Source of the DNA: an uncultured Gardnerella sp.
GTDB taxonomy: Bacteria > Actinomycetota > Actinomycetes > Actinomycetales > Bifidobacteriaceae
Direction: 5' to 3'
Assembly: GCA_947289115.1 (NCBI GenBank)
Contig: CAMYPG010000001.1
Location: forward strand, 48,976-112,975
Length of the DNA stretch: 64,000 bases
The notes beneath the pieces are model-generated. The model made no database searches. It saw only the letters and a program-made list of their open reading frames with translations, and had not been told where the DNA came from. A program made the translations under genes and the position numbers. Shown here piece after piece: positions 25,747 through 35,162 of this stretch (position 1 is the stretch's first letter; each line of letters begins with the position of its first letter).

Positions 25747-27525
25747 GTGACACAACTCAGTAGATTCAAGTTGGCAGCACTGGCATCTGCAGCCATGCCC
25801 GAAGTACAGTTTGCAGGAACACGCCAAAGTGAGCAAGTTAATGCCACTGATACCGCGGCTGGAATTTCTCACGCCGTTGTGCAAGATATTTCCGGTAAGC
25901 TTTACGACGTTTTTATCAGTGCGGATAGTAAAGGTCGCAAGCGTTTGCATGACCGGGCTCGTGCAGCATGGACTCTTGAGCACAGTAAAGATTTGGCAGC
26001 TTTGGGATTCGCTTACGACACTATGCTCACGTTTATGCCAGGAAAACGCGAAGATGCTAATAATAACGCTGGAAATGTTGCAAATAATGTAACCGATGAA
26101 AATTCTACAGTTGCTGGCACTCAGCAATACGTACAACAGCAATCTACACAACAGCAATCTATACGAATGTCAAGCATTATTGCCAACAACAACGATGAAG
26201 ACACTGTGCTTATTTGCGAACATCTTGAAGGTAGCGCTCGCGACTTGCGTCTTCTTACTACTGACGATTGCGCAAATGTTGGAACTGCAATCGGCGCTAT
26301 TCATCGCCTGCGCCCTACTTTCGTAACGCGCGGAAAATACTCTGCTTTTACTACTGGTCAAATTCGCGCACAGTTAACCGGTTGGATTAAAAGACTTCGT
26401 CAAGCCGGTCATATTCCAACCGAAATTACTGACAGTTGGTCAAGAGTGTTGGAAACTGAAGGATTGTGGTCATTTGAAACTTGCCCAGTACACGGCGGTT
26501 TTATGGATGGCGACATTTTGTTTGCTGGCTCAACAATTACTGCTGTGACAAATTGGCAAAGAATGCAAATTAACGATCCTGCGCGCGATTTGGCTTGGAT
26601 TTTTGCAAAACTTAACGAGCAGCGCCGAAACGCAGTGCTTTCTGCATACGGTAGAATTATGGGTTCTCGTTTAGATAGTTTGATTATGCTTCGCGCAAAC
26701 TTGTGGCTGCAAATGGAACAAGTTGGCGATTTTGTTCAAGCTTTGCAACGTGCAGATAACACTAGTATTATGCGTTTTAAGGCTCAAGTTGAGCGTTTAG
26801 CGCACGAGCTTAGTCGTATTAGCAATGCACAAACTGCTAAAACTGGTCGTGCTGCAGGAAATCCCGTCTCGACTATTACAGTTGGAACGCTTCTTGAAAA
26901 TGACAATACGCAAAGTCGCCAAATTTCTAAGAATAATTCTACTGAAAACCAACTAAACACTGGAAATAGCGACGAAACTCATGAGCGAGACATTACTTCA
27001 GAAAGAAATACTGAATTAAATAACACTCAAGACGAGACTTACGATAGCAACAAAACTATAAGCGACGATACTCATGAGCGCAAAGTTCAATATGCTGGCA
27101 CACACGCAGCTAACGCTGAGGAGGCTGAAAAAGCAGCACAACTCGCTGACGACACAGCAACTCAAGTAATTACTCATGTAAAAACTCAAACAGTACACGA
27201 AACCGCAGAAACTATTGTGCAAACTGCAATGAGTAAATCTGCTGATAGCAATGCTAGTGCTGAGCATGAAAACGTTGGTAACGCTGGTAGCAATGAGGAA
27301 GCTAAGGACGCCAAGAACAACAATGATTCTGAGGTTAAGGATGAAGTTATAGTTGAGCGTGACAGTAAGGTTGATAGCGCAAACGAGACTTCTTCGGACT
27401 CAAAACTTTCTGAAGATACAGAAAGAAATACGCAAAAAAATGACGATAAACCAGAAACCGTAATCATCCCTCTGCTAGAGCGTGAAGAACGAGCAATGCG
27501 CGACGCACAAGCAGACTTAGACTAA
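25747..27525 (+). CDS. Aminoglycoside-phosphotransferase-fold protein, probable pseudokinase
   Basis: The N-terminal about 360 residues have the APH/choline-kinase fold. The start resembles family members (L-A-A-L-A-S-A-A-M-P-E). A hinge-like V-L-I-C-E-H-L-E-G-S-A-R-D segment follows, then the catalytic-loop equivalent V-H-G-G-F-M-D-G-D-I-L and N-D-P-A-R-D-L-A-W. In active kinases the loop reads H-G-D-x(4)-N and the metal site D-W. Here the Asp is Gly, the Asn is Asp, and the D-W position is N-W, so catalysis is doubtful. Residues from about 385 to 590 form an acidic Asn/Thr/Glu/Asp-rich low-complexity tail. It starts with GTG at 25747, probably on a leaderless message, and is divergent from uvrD. 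The role is unknown. Confidence 0.7.
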   Translation: MTQLSRFKLAALASAAMPEVQFAGTRQSEQVNATDTAAGISHAVVQDISGKLYDVFISADSKGRKRLHDRARAAWTLEHSKDLAALGFAYDTMLTFMPGKREDANNNAGNVANNVTDENSTVAGTQQYVQQQSTQQQSIRMSSIIANNNDEDTVLICEHLEGSARDLRLLTTDDCANVGTAIGAIHRLRPTFVTRGKYSAFTTGQIRAQLTGWIKRLRQAGHIPTEITDSWSRVLETEGLWSFETCPVHGGFMDGDILFAGSTITAVTNWQRMQINDPARDLAWIFAKLNEQRRNAVLSAYGRIMGSRLDSLIMLRANLWLQMEQVGDFVQALQRADNTSIMRFKAQVERLAHELSRISNAQTAKTGRAAGNPVSTITVGTLLENDNTQSRQISKNNSTENQLNTGNSDETHERDITSERNTELNNTQDETYDSNKTISDDTHERKVQYAGTHAANAEEAEKAAQLADDTATQVITHVKTQTVHETAETIVQTAMSKSADSNASAEHENVGNAGSNEEAKDAKNNNDSEVKDEVIVERDSKVDSANETSSDSKLSEDTERNTQKNDDKPETVIIPLLEREERAMRDAQADLD

Positions 27526-27588
27526 GATAAATAAAATACTAAATACTAATTAAAACGATAAATAGCGTAAAAAGCAAAAGGAGCATGT

Positions 27589-27807
27589 ATGCGAGTTGTT
27601 TTAGGAGTAAAAAACGTTTCTGATTCCATCGATTTTGAAACCAACCAAAGTGCAGAAGAAGTGCGCAAAGTGATTAACGATTCCAAGGATATGCTTGAGT
27701 TTACGGACGTAAATGGGCGCACTATTATGGTCTCAGCTTCGTCGCTGTCTTACGCGCTCATCGGCGATACGCCAAAGCATTCAGTGGGCTTCGGCGCGCT
27801 CAACTAA
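27589..27807 (+). CDS. Small conserved actinobacterial protein (DUF3107)
   Basis: A 72-residue protein matching the DUF3107 pattern: a short beta start (M-R-V-V-L-G-V-K-N), a helix with E-V-R-K-V-I-N-D, then V-N-G-R-T-I-M-V-S-A-S-S-L-S-Y and the C-terminal S-V-G-F-G. AAAGGAG lies 8 bases before the ATG. It follows the phosphotransferase-like gene by 63 bases on the same strand. The family is widespread in actinobacteria and has no firmly established function. A short CCGCT/AGCGG hairpin lies after the stop, without a T-run. Confidence 0.85.
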   Translation: MRVVLGVKNVSDSIDFETNQSAEEVRKVINDSKDMLEFTDVNGRTIMVSASSLSYALIGDTPKHSVGFGALN

Positions 27808-27868
27808 AATAACGAAATTCCGCTAAGAGCGGCAGAAACTTTACAGCAACATAAATAAATAAATAGTT

Positions 27869-28789
27869 TTAGAGCTTATAGCCGCGCAAGAGTATTTCCG
27901 ATACTACTTCGCGGCTTGTTGTTTCTTCGCCCAAACGATTTGGCTTACCGTAGCCATGCCAATCCGAGCCGCCCGTCACAAGCAAATCGCACTTACTCGC
28001 TAAAGAAAGCAGTCTTTCACGTTGCGCTTTAGAATTTCCGCGATGATACACTTCTAAACCGTCAAGACCAGCTTTAGCAAACGATATAATTTGATTATCC
28101 GAAAGAAGCACGCGGTTACGCGTAGGGTCGGCAGGATGCGCAATAACAACAACTCCCCCAGCATCTTTAACAGCCTCAATAACTTCACGAACATTTGGAG
28201 AAGGAGTTGGTATATAGTACGGGCTGCACGGAGAGATAGGCCCAGCAAAAGCTTCAGAACGCGTTTTATACACGCCAGCTTTTACTAAAGCATCAGCGAT
28301 ATGCGGCCGCCCGATTGTAGTTAAGTCGCCGAGCTTCGCTTGAGCCAAAACGTCATCCCAAGTAATTGGAAAATCGCGCGACATACATTCAACCATACGC
28401 TTTGTGCGATCAAAACGACGCTTCCTAGTAAGCTCAAACATGCTCACAATCATGCTATTTTTCGGATTGTACTGGTATGCGAGCATGTGCACAAACACGC
28501 CTGAGTCTTGCGCAGTAATCTCCGAACCAAATAATACTGGCACATTCGAAGCTTTAGCAGCCTCTTGAAAATCATGCCATCCTGCAGTTGTGTCGTGGTC
28601 AGTAATAGCAACACCTTGCAAACCAACGATTTTAGCTTGCGTAATTAAATCTTCTGGAGTTGCAGTGCCGTCTGAATAAACAGTATGACAGTGCAAATCC
28701 CAGCGTTCGCGCGCAAAATTCATCATGCTGGAGTTGCTATCGCTAGCATGATTTGATGCGTCACGTTGGTTGTTGCTTATTGCGGTCAT
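27869..28789 (-). CDS. PHP-domain metallophosphoesterase
   Basis: Polymerase-and-histidinol-phosphatase domain hydrolase. Metal ligands are visible in D-L-H-C-H-T-V-Y-S-D-G-T (near residue 32), I-T-D-H-D-T-T near 62, a Glu in G-S-E-I-T near 87, V-V-I-A-H-P near 215 and T-G-G-S-D-W-H-G-Y near 275. This is the pattern of TrpH/YciV-like enzymes that act on 3',5'-bisphosphates or short RNA ends. The start is uncertain: ATG at 28789 gives 306 residues, and a GTG at 28834 is open in frame. Neither has a strong ribosome site, and the conserved domain begins well inside. It is divergent from the VKOR gene. Confidence 0.85.
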   Translation of the reverse strand: MTAISNNQRDASNHASDSNSSMMNFARERWDLHCHTVYSDGTATPEDLITQAKIVGLQGVAITDHDTTAGWHDFQEAAKASNVPVLFGSEITAQDSGVFVHMLAYQYNPKNSMIVSMFELTRKRRFDRTKRMVECMSRDFPITWDDVLAQAKLGDLTTIGRPHIADALVKAGVYKTRSEAFAGPISPCSPYYIPTPSPNVREVIEAVKDAGGVVVIAHPADPTRNRVLLSDNQIISFAKAGLDGLEVYHRGNSKAQRERLLSLASKCDLLVTGGSDWHGYGKPNRLGEETTSREVVSEILLRGYKL

Positions 28790-28901
28790 ATAATCATCGT
28801 AAACTGTGCCATGTAACGAGAAATGAATATGCACACATAATTATTTGCTATTATTTATTATTATTCACATCATTCGCAATTAGTAACTTTTAGGAGCAGC
28901 A

Positions 28902-29552
28902 ATGAAGCAAACTAACGCCGCTAAAGAAGACTATGAAACAACACTTAGCGGATGGAGGCACTCTGCAGTATGGACGTATGGCATTATGCTATTTTTCTCT
29001 GCGGTAGCACTCATAACTTCGCTTATACTTTCTGCTGAAACCCTTGCTTTAGCGCGCGAACCTAATAAGCTGCTCAGTTGCGACTTCAACAGCGTAGTAT
29101 CCTGCTCTAGAGTTGCGCAAACTTGGCAGGCAGAAATTGTGAAATTTGGCGAATTAAGCTTCCCAAACGCATTCTTTGGAATTGCTGCAGAAAGCGTATT
29201 CGTAACGCTCGCAGTTATTGGAATGATTCGCGTACGCGTGCCGCGATGGTTCGCAATTTGCACTTGGCTTGGTGGATTATGCGCGCTTGCCTACGCTTAC
29301 TGGCTGTTTTCGCAATCTATGTTCGTAATTCACGCGTTGTGCCCGTGGTGCATTGTGCTTATGTTCTCCACAACAATGCAATTTATATCATTGACTCACG
29401 CAAGCGTAAGTTCGCAAAAGTTGCTTGTTAAGCGTTTTAGCTTGCTGGAAAGCTACTACCGTTTGCGATACGACTTGCTAATAGACGTGCTTTGGATTGC
29501 GGCATTGCTTACTTTGATTTTGTGCCAATATTCTAAAGTATTTTTTGGCTAA
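28902..29552 (+). CDS. Vitamin K epoxide reductase family protein (VKOR)
   Basis: Membrane oxidoreductase that, in actinobacteria, reoxidises a DsbA-like partner and so drives disulfide formation in exported proteins, passing electrons to a quinone. About five membrane segments are visible. The loop pair C-D-F-N-S-V-V-S-C lies near residues 59-67, and the active C-P-W-C near residues 146-149. The conserved S-F-P-N-A-F-F-G segment lies between them. AGGAGC precedes the ATG. No DsbA partner is adjacent. The pilus tip adhesin in this window carries 16 regularly placed cysteines and is a plausible client (inference). Confidence 0.92.
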   Translation: MKQTNAAKEDYETTLSGWRHSAVWTYGIMLFFSAVALITSLILSAETLALAREPNKLLSCDFNSVVSCSRVAQTWQAEIVKFGELSFPNAFFGIAAESVFVTLAVIGMIRVRVPRWFAICTWLGGLCALAYAYWLFSQSMFVIHALCPWCIVLMFSTTMQFISLTHASVSSQKLLVKRFSLLESYYRLRYDLLIDVLWIAALLTLILCQYSKVFFG

Positions 29553-29578
29553 ATAAGAGCGATTTTTAACGCAAGATT

Positions 29579-30352
29579 TTAACAGCACAAGCTCTTCGCA
29601 AGTTGCTGCATGCGCAAGCTTGTATCCGAATTAGTAAGAGTTATGCTGCCTTCTTGAGAATCGCTTGCAAGCTCATTATTAAGTTCCAATATTTTGCGCA
29701 AATGATTAATAGTTCCTTCGTTGCCGTCAACAATATTCGTGCGCGCAGGCAAAAACTCGCGGAAATAATCCCTATAAAACACAAAATGAGTGCAGCCCAG
29801 CACAACCGAATCGATACTGTCTAAATCATACTCGTCGAAATACTTGTGAAGAGCAGCAAAAACTACATCACGATTACTAAGCTCCCCACGCTCAACAATA
29901 CGCACTAAATCAGGACAAGGCTGCGAAAAAATCGTGTTATTTTGCGAAAAACGTTGCAGCAAATCCGCAAACTTGCGCTCGCGAAGAGTAAGCGGAGTTG
30001 CAGCTACGATTACGCGCTGAGGCTCACCTTTACCTAAATCACAAGCTAATTTAAGCGCCGGCTCCATACCTATGATAGGTATATTGTAATGCGCGCGCAA
30101 ATCGTTCACAGCTGCGGAAGTGGCAGTATTACAAGCAATTACAACAGCTTTTACATTTAAACGAACAAAATGCTCGACGATTGCAAAGCTTAACTTTTTA
30201 ACTTCTTCAGGCGTTTTAATGCCGTATGGCGCGTTTGCAGAGTCGCCGAAATAAATAATTCGCTCATGCGGCAGAGCAGCATGCAACTGACGAGCTACGG
30301 AAATGCCTCCAAGCCCAGAATCAAAAACGCCAATTGCTGCCGACGATGCCAT
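29579..30352 (-). CDS. murI: Glutamate racemase
   Basis: Makes D-glutamate for peptidoglycan. The start is I-G-V-F-D-S-G-L-G-G-I-S-V. The two catalytic cysteines are in V-I-A-C-N-T-A-T-S (about residue 74) and V-V-L-G-C-T-H-F (about 187). I-Y-F-G-D-S-A-N-A-P-Y-G near residue 34 is typical. The 257-residue length is normal. AGGAGG lies a few bases before the ATG. It lies 62 bases after the peptide ABC operon on the same strand and could be partly co-transcribed. Confidence 0.95.
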   Translation of the reverse strand: MASSAAIGVFDSGLGGISVARQLHAALPHERIIYFGDSANAPYGIKTPEEVKKLSFAIVEHFVRLNVKAVVIACNTATSAAVNDLRAHYNIPIIGMEPALKLACDLGKGEPQRVIVAATPLTLRERKFADLLQRFSQNNTIFSQPCPDLVRIVERGELSNRDVVFAALHKYFDEYDLDSIDSVVLGCTHFVFYRDYFREFLPARTNIVDGNEGTINHLRKILELNNELASDSQEGSITLTNSDTSLRMQQLAKSLCC

Positions 30353-30414
30353 AAACTACCTCCTAAAAACGCTTACTATCGTAATGGCGAGTGTCAACAT
30401 ACTAGGAAAACATA

Positions 30415-32076
30415 CTACGAAATATATTGAACGCTGCCATTTCTAATTATGGCAACTTCGCTAGCAACTTCTTGCACAACGCCAACATCATGAGTAATAA
30501 ACAAGCATGCGTAACGGTATTTTTGTTGCAAATCATGCAATAAGTTAAGTACACAACGTTGCACTGTTACGTCAAGCGCAGAAGTTGGCTCATCCACAAT
30601 AAGCAGAGAAGGCTGCAAAATCAACGCTCGCGCAATACCTACGCGCTGTCTTTGACCTCCGGAAAGCTCGTGAGGAAAACGGCTTGCGAATTCAACTGGC
30701 AGTTGTACTTGATTAAGCATTTCTTCAACGCGCTCTAAACGCTCATTGGCATCAAGATTCGTGTGTAAAAGTAATGGTTCTGCAATACTCCAGCCAATGG
30801 TTTTACGCGGATTTAGTGCGGAACCTGAATCTTGAAAAACGTATCCAATTCGCGATAATGCTTGACGGCGAGCTTTATTGTTTAATCTGTTTAAGTTTTC
30901 TCCATTAAGTAGCACTAATCCTGAATTTGGTTTGATTTGCCCAGAAATAAGCTTTGCAATAGTGGTTTTCCCAGCTCCAGACTCCCCGACTAAAGCTAGT
31001 GTAGAGCCAGAGTTAATGCGCAAGTTTGCATTAGCGAGAGCAAGCTTATTTGAATTTTTGCTAAAACGAGCATGCGAATACTTCACACTTACGCCTTGAA
31101 CTTCAACTACTGGAGATTCAGATCCTGGAGATTCAGAAATATTCTTAGCAATATTCTTAGCAATTGCTTTTGCTACTTCTTCTATACTTTCATAAGAATC
31201 ACCACTTGAAGCATATTGCATATCAAATTTAGGAACAGAATCTAGCAAAGTGCGCGTATATTCGTGCTTAGGATTCGCAAAAATATGCTGAACTTCGCCA
31301 AATTCCACAATATTCCCGCCTTGCATTACATACATTTCATCTGCGAGCGCGCGCACAACACTCATATCGTGCGTAATAATTAATACAGCAAGCTGTAATT
31401 TCTCCGACAAATTACGTATAAGACGTAAAATATCTCGTTGCGTGGTGATGTCGAGTGCTGTTGTAGGCTCGTCTGCAATCAAAACTTGTGGACGATTTAT
31501 TAAAGCCATAGCAATCATCGCACGCTGGAGTTGGCCGCCAGAAAGCTCATGCGGATAAGAACGATACACGCGCTCAGCATCACTCAACTCAACCTCGAGA
31601 AGCTGCGAAATCACACGCTTCTTACGCTCTCTTTGGCTAAGCTTTCCTGCTTTTTCAGGATGATATATTAGCGCTTCTTCTATTTGCTTGCCAATTGTTT
31701 TCACAGGATTAAACGCACTGGACGGCTCCTGAAAAATCATGCCAATCATGCCACCGCGAATATGCTCATAAGAGGCATCTTCGCTAAGCAAATTTATAAA
31801 AGATTCGTTAGCATCCGAAGCGTTAAGAAGCGCCGCATTCCCTTCAACACGCGCATTATTATCGAGCAATCCCATAAGAGCCAACGCAGTAAGTGACTTT
31901 CCAGAACCGGACTCGCCTACTAACGCAGAAACCATTCCATCACGCAATCGCATAGAAACATTGCGTGTAATTTGCCTACCGTCAATCGAAACTGACAAAT
32001 CTTCAACGCTTATAACAATTCTTTTACGCGCATCCAAATCTTTATTATCCAAAGCTTGCGCATCCAAATTCGTCAT
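30415..32076 (-). CDS. Peptide ABC transporter ATPase, two ATPase domains fused (DppD-DppF type)
   Basis: Drives peptide uptake through the adjacent permeases. Two complete ABC cassettes are in one chain. The first has Walker A G-E-S-G-S-G-K-S near residue 57, signature L-S-G-G-Q-L-Q-R and Walker B V-L-I-A-D-E-P-T-T-A-L-D. The second has G-E-S-G-A-G-K-T, L-S-G-G-Q-R-Q-R and L-L-I-V-D-E-P-T-S-A-L-D. A linker of about 50 residues joins them. The ATG at 32076 is preferred because AGGTGATT lies 7 bases upstream; that site also contains the stop codon of the binding-protein gene, so the two are coupled. The C-terminal oligopeptide domain normally following each cassette is short. Confidence 0.92.
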   Translation of the reverse strand: MTNLDAQALDNKDLDARKRIVISVEDLSVSIDGRQITRNVSMRLRDGMVSALVGESGSGKSLTALALMGLLDNNARVEGNAALLNASDANESFINLLSEDASYEHIRGGMIGMIFQEPSSAFNPVKTIGKQIEEALIYHPEKAGKLSQRERKKRVISQLLEVELSDAERVYRSYPHELSGGQLQRAMIAMALINRPQVLIADEPTTALDITTQRDILRLIRNLSEKLQLAVLIITHDMSVVRALADEMYVMQGGNIVEFGEVQHIFANPKHEYTRTLLDSVPKFDMQYASSGDSYESIEEVAKAIAKNIAKNISESPGSESPVVEVQGVSVKYSHARFSKNSNKLALANANLRINSGSTLALVGESGAGKTTIAKLISGQIKPNSGLVLLNGENLNRLNNKARRQALSRIGYVFQDSGSALNPRKTIGWSIAEPLLLHTNLDANERLERVEEMLNQVQLPVEFASRFPHELSGGQRQRVGIARALILQPSLLIVDEPTSALDVTVQRCVLNLLHDLQQKYRYACLFITHDVGVVQEVASEVAIIRNGSVQYIS

Positions 32077-32082
32077 CTTCAA

Positions 32083-33792
32083 TCACCTATTCAAAGACAC
32101 AGCTGCATAATTAGGGTAAGCAGGAAAACTTCCGATGTAGAAATTCTCAACACCGCTTCCATGAATAAACGTATTATGCGAGTAAATAAGCGGAACAACA
32201 GGAGAATCTTCCATAATAGCGTGATCCGCCTTTTGCCACAGTTTATGAGCCGAATTCTCGTCAACAGTTTGCACAGCTTCGCGAATTAAAGCATCTACTT
32301 TAGGATTCGAATAACGAGAAATATTCCAGTTACCGCCGCCAATTTGCGAAGAATCAAAAAGCGGTCCCAAATTCGCAAAAGCAGAAGGAAAATCAGGCTG
32401 CCACGAAGCCAAAGCCAAATCGTAATCTCCGGAATTTGACGTAATTGCATCCGTAAAGTTTACTGCGTCAACAGTTTTAATCGTCACTTTAATACCAGCT
32501 CGCTTTAAACTTGATTGCACAGAAGATGCCACTTGCGTTTGATCCGGACGAGCAATCAGAATCAACTTAATATCGGTTTTACCTGATTTTTTCAACAGTT
32601 GTTTAGCTTTCTCAACGTTCCCTCGAGGATCTTCAGAATACAAATTAAACTGCTTTCGACCAGAAATACCAGGCGTAATAAGCGTAGTAGCAAAACCTCC
32701 AGCAATTTCGCCGCCCTTCGCAGTTCGATACGACTGCTTATCAACAGCATACTGAATCGCTTTTCGAACATTGATATCCGTTATTCTGCGCGTATTCATA
32801 GCCAAATATTCAAGAGCACCATCACTACTAGTAGTTAGCAACTTGCGAGATTGAGGATGCGCTTGAGCTTGTGCAAGCTGAGCAGGCGGCACAAAATCAG
32901 CCAAAAATGCGGCTTTTGTATCCGTATTTCCTTGAATCATAGACTGAGCTGAAACAGTAGTGTCTGAACCAAGTTTCCACACAATTTCATCTGCAGAAGC
33001 TGTGCGAGTACTGTCAAGCTTGGAATCCCAATACTTATTGCGTTGCATTACAACTTGCTTTCCAACTTCGTTCTGCACAATCCTGTATGGTCCTGAAGAT
33101 TTCGGCCTTTTACTATATGTCTGAGCATCGCCTGAACTAGTTGGAACTGGCACAAATGCAGCCAAAGATGTCACCCACGGCCAATCTGCAAAAGGTGCTT
33201 TCAAATGGAAAATAATCGTTTGATTATCTGGAGTTTCAATCGAATCAAGCGACTTTCCGTCGAATGGTCCTCTATAGTTTTCAGCTCCAACAAGAAGAGT
33301 TTTGTGATATCCAAAACCACCGCTTAACGAATCTGCAAACGAGCGCTCAATACCAAATTTAATATCGTGCGAAGTGATTTCGGTTCCATCTTCATACTTA
33401 ACACCCTTTTTAAGAGTGTATTTCCAAGTTTTTCCGCCGTCACTTGTTGTGCCAGTATCCGTTGCCAAATCTGGAACTACGCGCGTTTGCTTGCTTAAAT
33501 CCGGATTTACTTTCCAAGTAGTAAGCGCGCGGAAGATGAAATTATTTGACGTAATTGGCAAACCCTGACTGCGCGCTGGATCGAAATTCATATTCGTATT
33601 TGACGTAAATATTGTAAAAGTTCCGCCTTTTTTAGGATTAGAATTTAGCACGGAAGTGTTCGTAATACTGGTTTTCCCAGAGTTGTAATTTGTGCAAGCT
33701 GAAAGCGAAAGTAGTGAAATTGTAAGTAGTGAAAAAGCTGCTGTTGAAGCAAGAATTTTCTTTGAAGCCGTATTATTTTTGAAAATGAACAT
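32083..33792 (-). CDS. Peptide ABC transporter substrate-binding lipoprotein
   Basis: Extracytoplasmic solute-binding protein, family 5 (DppA/OppA). The signal peptide ends in the lipobox L-S-A-C near residue 33, so it is lipid-anchored. The core has G-G-T-F-T-I-F-T, N-F-D-P-A-R-S-Q-G, then T-W-K-Y-T-L-K-K-G-V-K-Y-E-D-G-T-E-I-T, a clear family 5 signature. The 569-residue length is normal. The ATG has GGGGAT 8-10 bases upstream. It lies between dppB-like and the ATPase gene in one operon. The 173-base gap upstream shows no strong terminator. The ligand cannot be read from sequence; peptides are likely. Confidence 0.9.
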   Translation of the reverse strand: MFIFKNNTASKKILASTAAFSLLTISLLSLSACTNYNSGKTSITNTSVLNSNPKKGGTFTIFTSNTNMNFDPARSQGLPITSNNFIFRALTTWKVNPDLSKQTRVVPDLATDTGTTSDGGKTWKYTLKKGVKYEDGTEITSHDIKFGIERSFADSLSGGFGYHKTLLVGAENYRGPFDGKSLDSIETPDNQTIIFHLKAPFADWPWVTSLAAFVPVPTSSGDAQTYSKRPKSSGPYRIVQNEVGKQVVMQRNKYWDSKLDSTRTASADEIVWKLGSDTTVSAQSMIQGNTDTKAAFLADFVPPAQLAQAQAHPQSRKLLTTSSDGALEYLAMNTRRITDINVRKAIQYAVDKQSYRTAKGGEIAGGFATTLITPGISGRKQFNLYSEDPRGNVEKAKQLLKKSGKTDIKLILIARPDQTQVASSVQSSLKRAGIKVTIKTVDAVNFTDAITSNSGDYDLALASWQPDFPSAFANLGPLFDSSQIGGGNWNISRYSNPKVDALIREAVQTVDENSAHKLWQKADHAIMEDSPVVPLIYSHNTFIHGSGVENFYIGSFPAYPNYAAVSLNR

Positions 33793-33965
33793 AATAATCC
33801 CCTTATTTCTTTAATCTTTTCTATTTAAAATTTAATTCTTTAAAACTCGCGCATAAGCTATTTAACATTTTTGAACTTGAGAAAAAGTGAGCGAGCTGAC
33901 ACGAGCAGCATCAAGCAAACGCAAGCGCTTAGTCCTCGCCCACTAACAATTTCACTCGAAAGGCA

Positions 33966-35162
33966 CTAACAGACTGCGGCACGAGGATCGATGAAACGAT
34001 AACAGATGTCAACAATAAGATTCGCAACAATCACAAGCGCAGCCGCAAAAAGCGTCACACCAACCAGCACTTGCAAATCAAGATTTTTAACAGAATCAAG
34101 AAGTAGCGAACCCAAACCTTGCATAGAGAAAACTCTCTCAGTAATCACAGCACCGCCAAGCAAACCGCCTAGATCCAAGCCAAACATTGTTAGCACAGGA
34201 AGCATTACGTTAGGCAGAGCGTGACGAGTTATAACTTTCGTTCGCGGCATACCCTTAGCCAAGGCAGTGCGCATATAATCCTGTTGCAACTCGTCAAGCA
34301 TATGAGCACGAGTAAGTCGCGTATAATAAGCAGCGTTAAGAAGTGCCAAAACAATCCACGGAAGTAGCAAATGCTGCAGCCAACCTAAAGGATCATCCGA
34401 AAAATTCACATAACCGCCTGTAGGGAAAATTGGCAGATATACTGCAAAAGCAAGTATTGCAAGCATACCAATCAGGTAAGCAGGGGACGAAATCCCCACT
34501 GAAGAAAGCGCTCTAAATGCACGATCAAAAAGCGATCCTTCTTTAGAAGCAGAAATCACTCCGGTTACTACACCAATAATTACCCAAAGTAATGCAGCGC
34601 CAATCGCCAAAGAAGCTGTCACAGCAAAACGGCTCATAATAAGATCTGTGACTGGTTCGTTAAGCGTGAAGGACCAGCCTAAGCATGGAGACGAGCAGAT
34701 AATTGCGGCACCAGCGGCTGAAATTCCTGAGGATGCAGAATTAGTTCCAAATTCTCGTCCAAAAAATATCCCACGAATATAGTTTCCAAGCTGCTCATAC
34801 CACGGCGCGTCCGTGCCCATAAATGCGGAAACTCGAGCCAAACGCTCAGGAGTGCACGGCTTTCCGCAAGCTAGTTGCGCAGGATTCGCTGGGAGCATAA
34901 AGAAAATAAGGAATAATACAACTGCAATCAGTGTTAAAACAAGTACCGCGCTTGCTGAACGCTTTATTAAAAACGTAAGAAAATCTACGGTTTTGCTAAT
35001 AATTCGCGAGTTTTTTGCGGATTCATTATTGCTGTTATTACTAATATTTTGTTGCATATTTTTCTTCTGCGTATTATTTACATTCTGCTTATTGCTGATA
35101 TTTTTCGTACTGCTATTACTATTTTTTGTATCGCTATTACTAATATTTTCCTTATATCTCAT
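33966..35162 (-). CDS. Peptide ABC transporter permease, DppB type, with Asn-rich N-terminus
   Basis: Inner-membrane permease. The first membrane segment (about residue 73-95) is followed by a large extracellular loop, and the ABC permease signature (A-L-A-K-G-M-P-R-T-K-V-I-T-R-H-A-L-P-N) is near residue 305. The loop contains two Cys pairs (C-G-K-P-C and C-S-S-P-C). Before the first membrane segment is a 65-residue, Asn/Ser/Lys-rich cytoplasmic extension absent from typical DppB proteins. The start overlaps the stop of the dppC-like gene by 4 bases (ATGA). The C-terminus I-D-P-R-A-A-V-C is complete. Confidence 0.9.
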   Translation of the reverse strand: MRYKENISNSDTKNSNSSTKNISNKQNVNNTQKKNMQQNISNNSNNESAKNSRIISKTVDFLTFLIKRSASAVLVLTLIAVVLFLIFFMLPANPAQLACGKPCTPERLARVSAFMGTDAPWYEQLGNYIRGIFFGREFGTNSASSGISAAGAAIICSSPCLGWSFTLNEPVTDLIMSRFAVTASLAIGAALLWVIIGVVTGVISASKEGSLFDRAFRALSSVGISSPAYLIGMLAILAFAVYLPIFPTGGYVNFSDDPLGWLQHLLLPWIVLALLNAAYYTRLTRAHMLDELQQDYMRTALAKGMPRTKVITRHALPNVMLPVLTMFGLDLGGLLGGAVITERVFSMQGLGSLLLDSVKNLDLQVLVGVTLFAAALVIVANLIVDICYRFIDPRAAVC

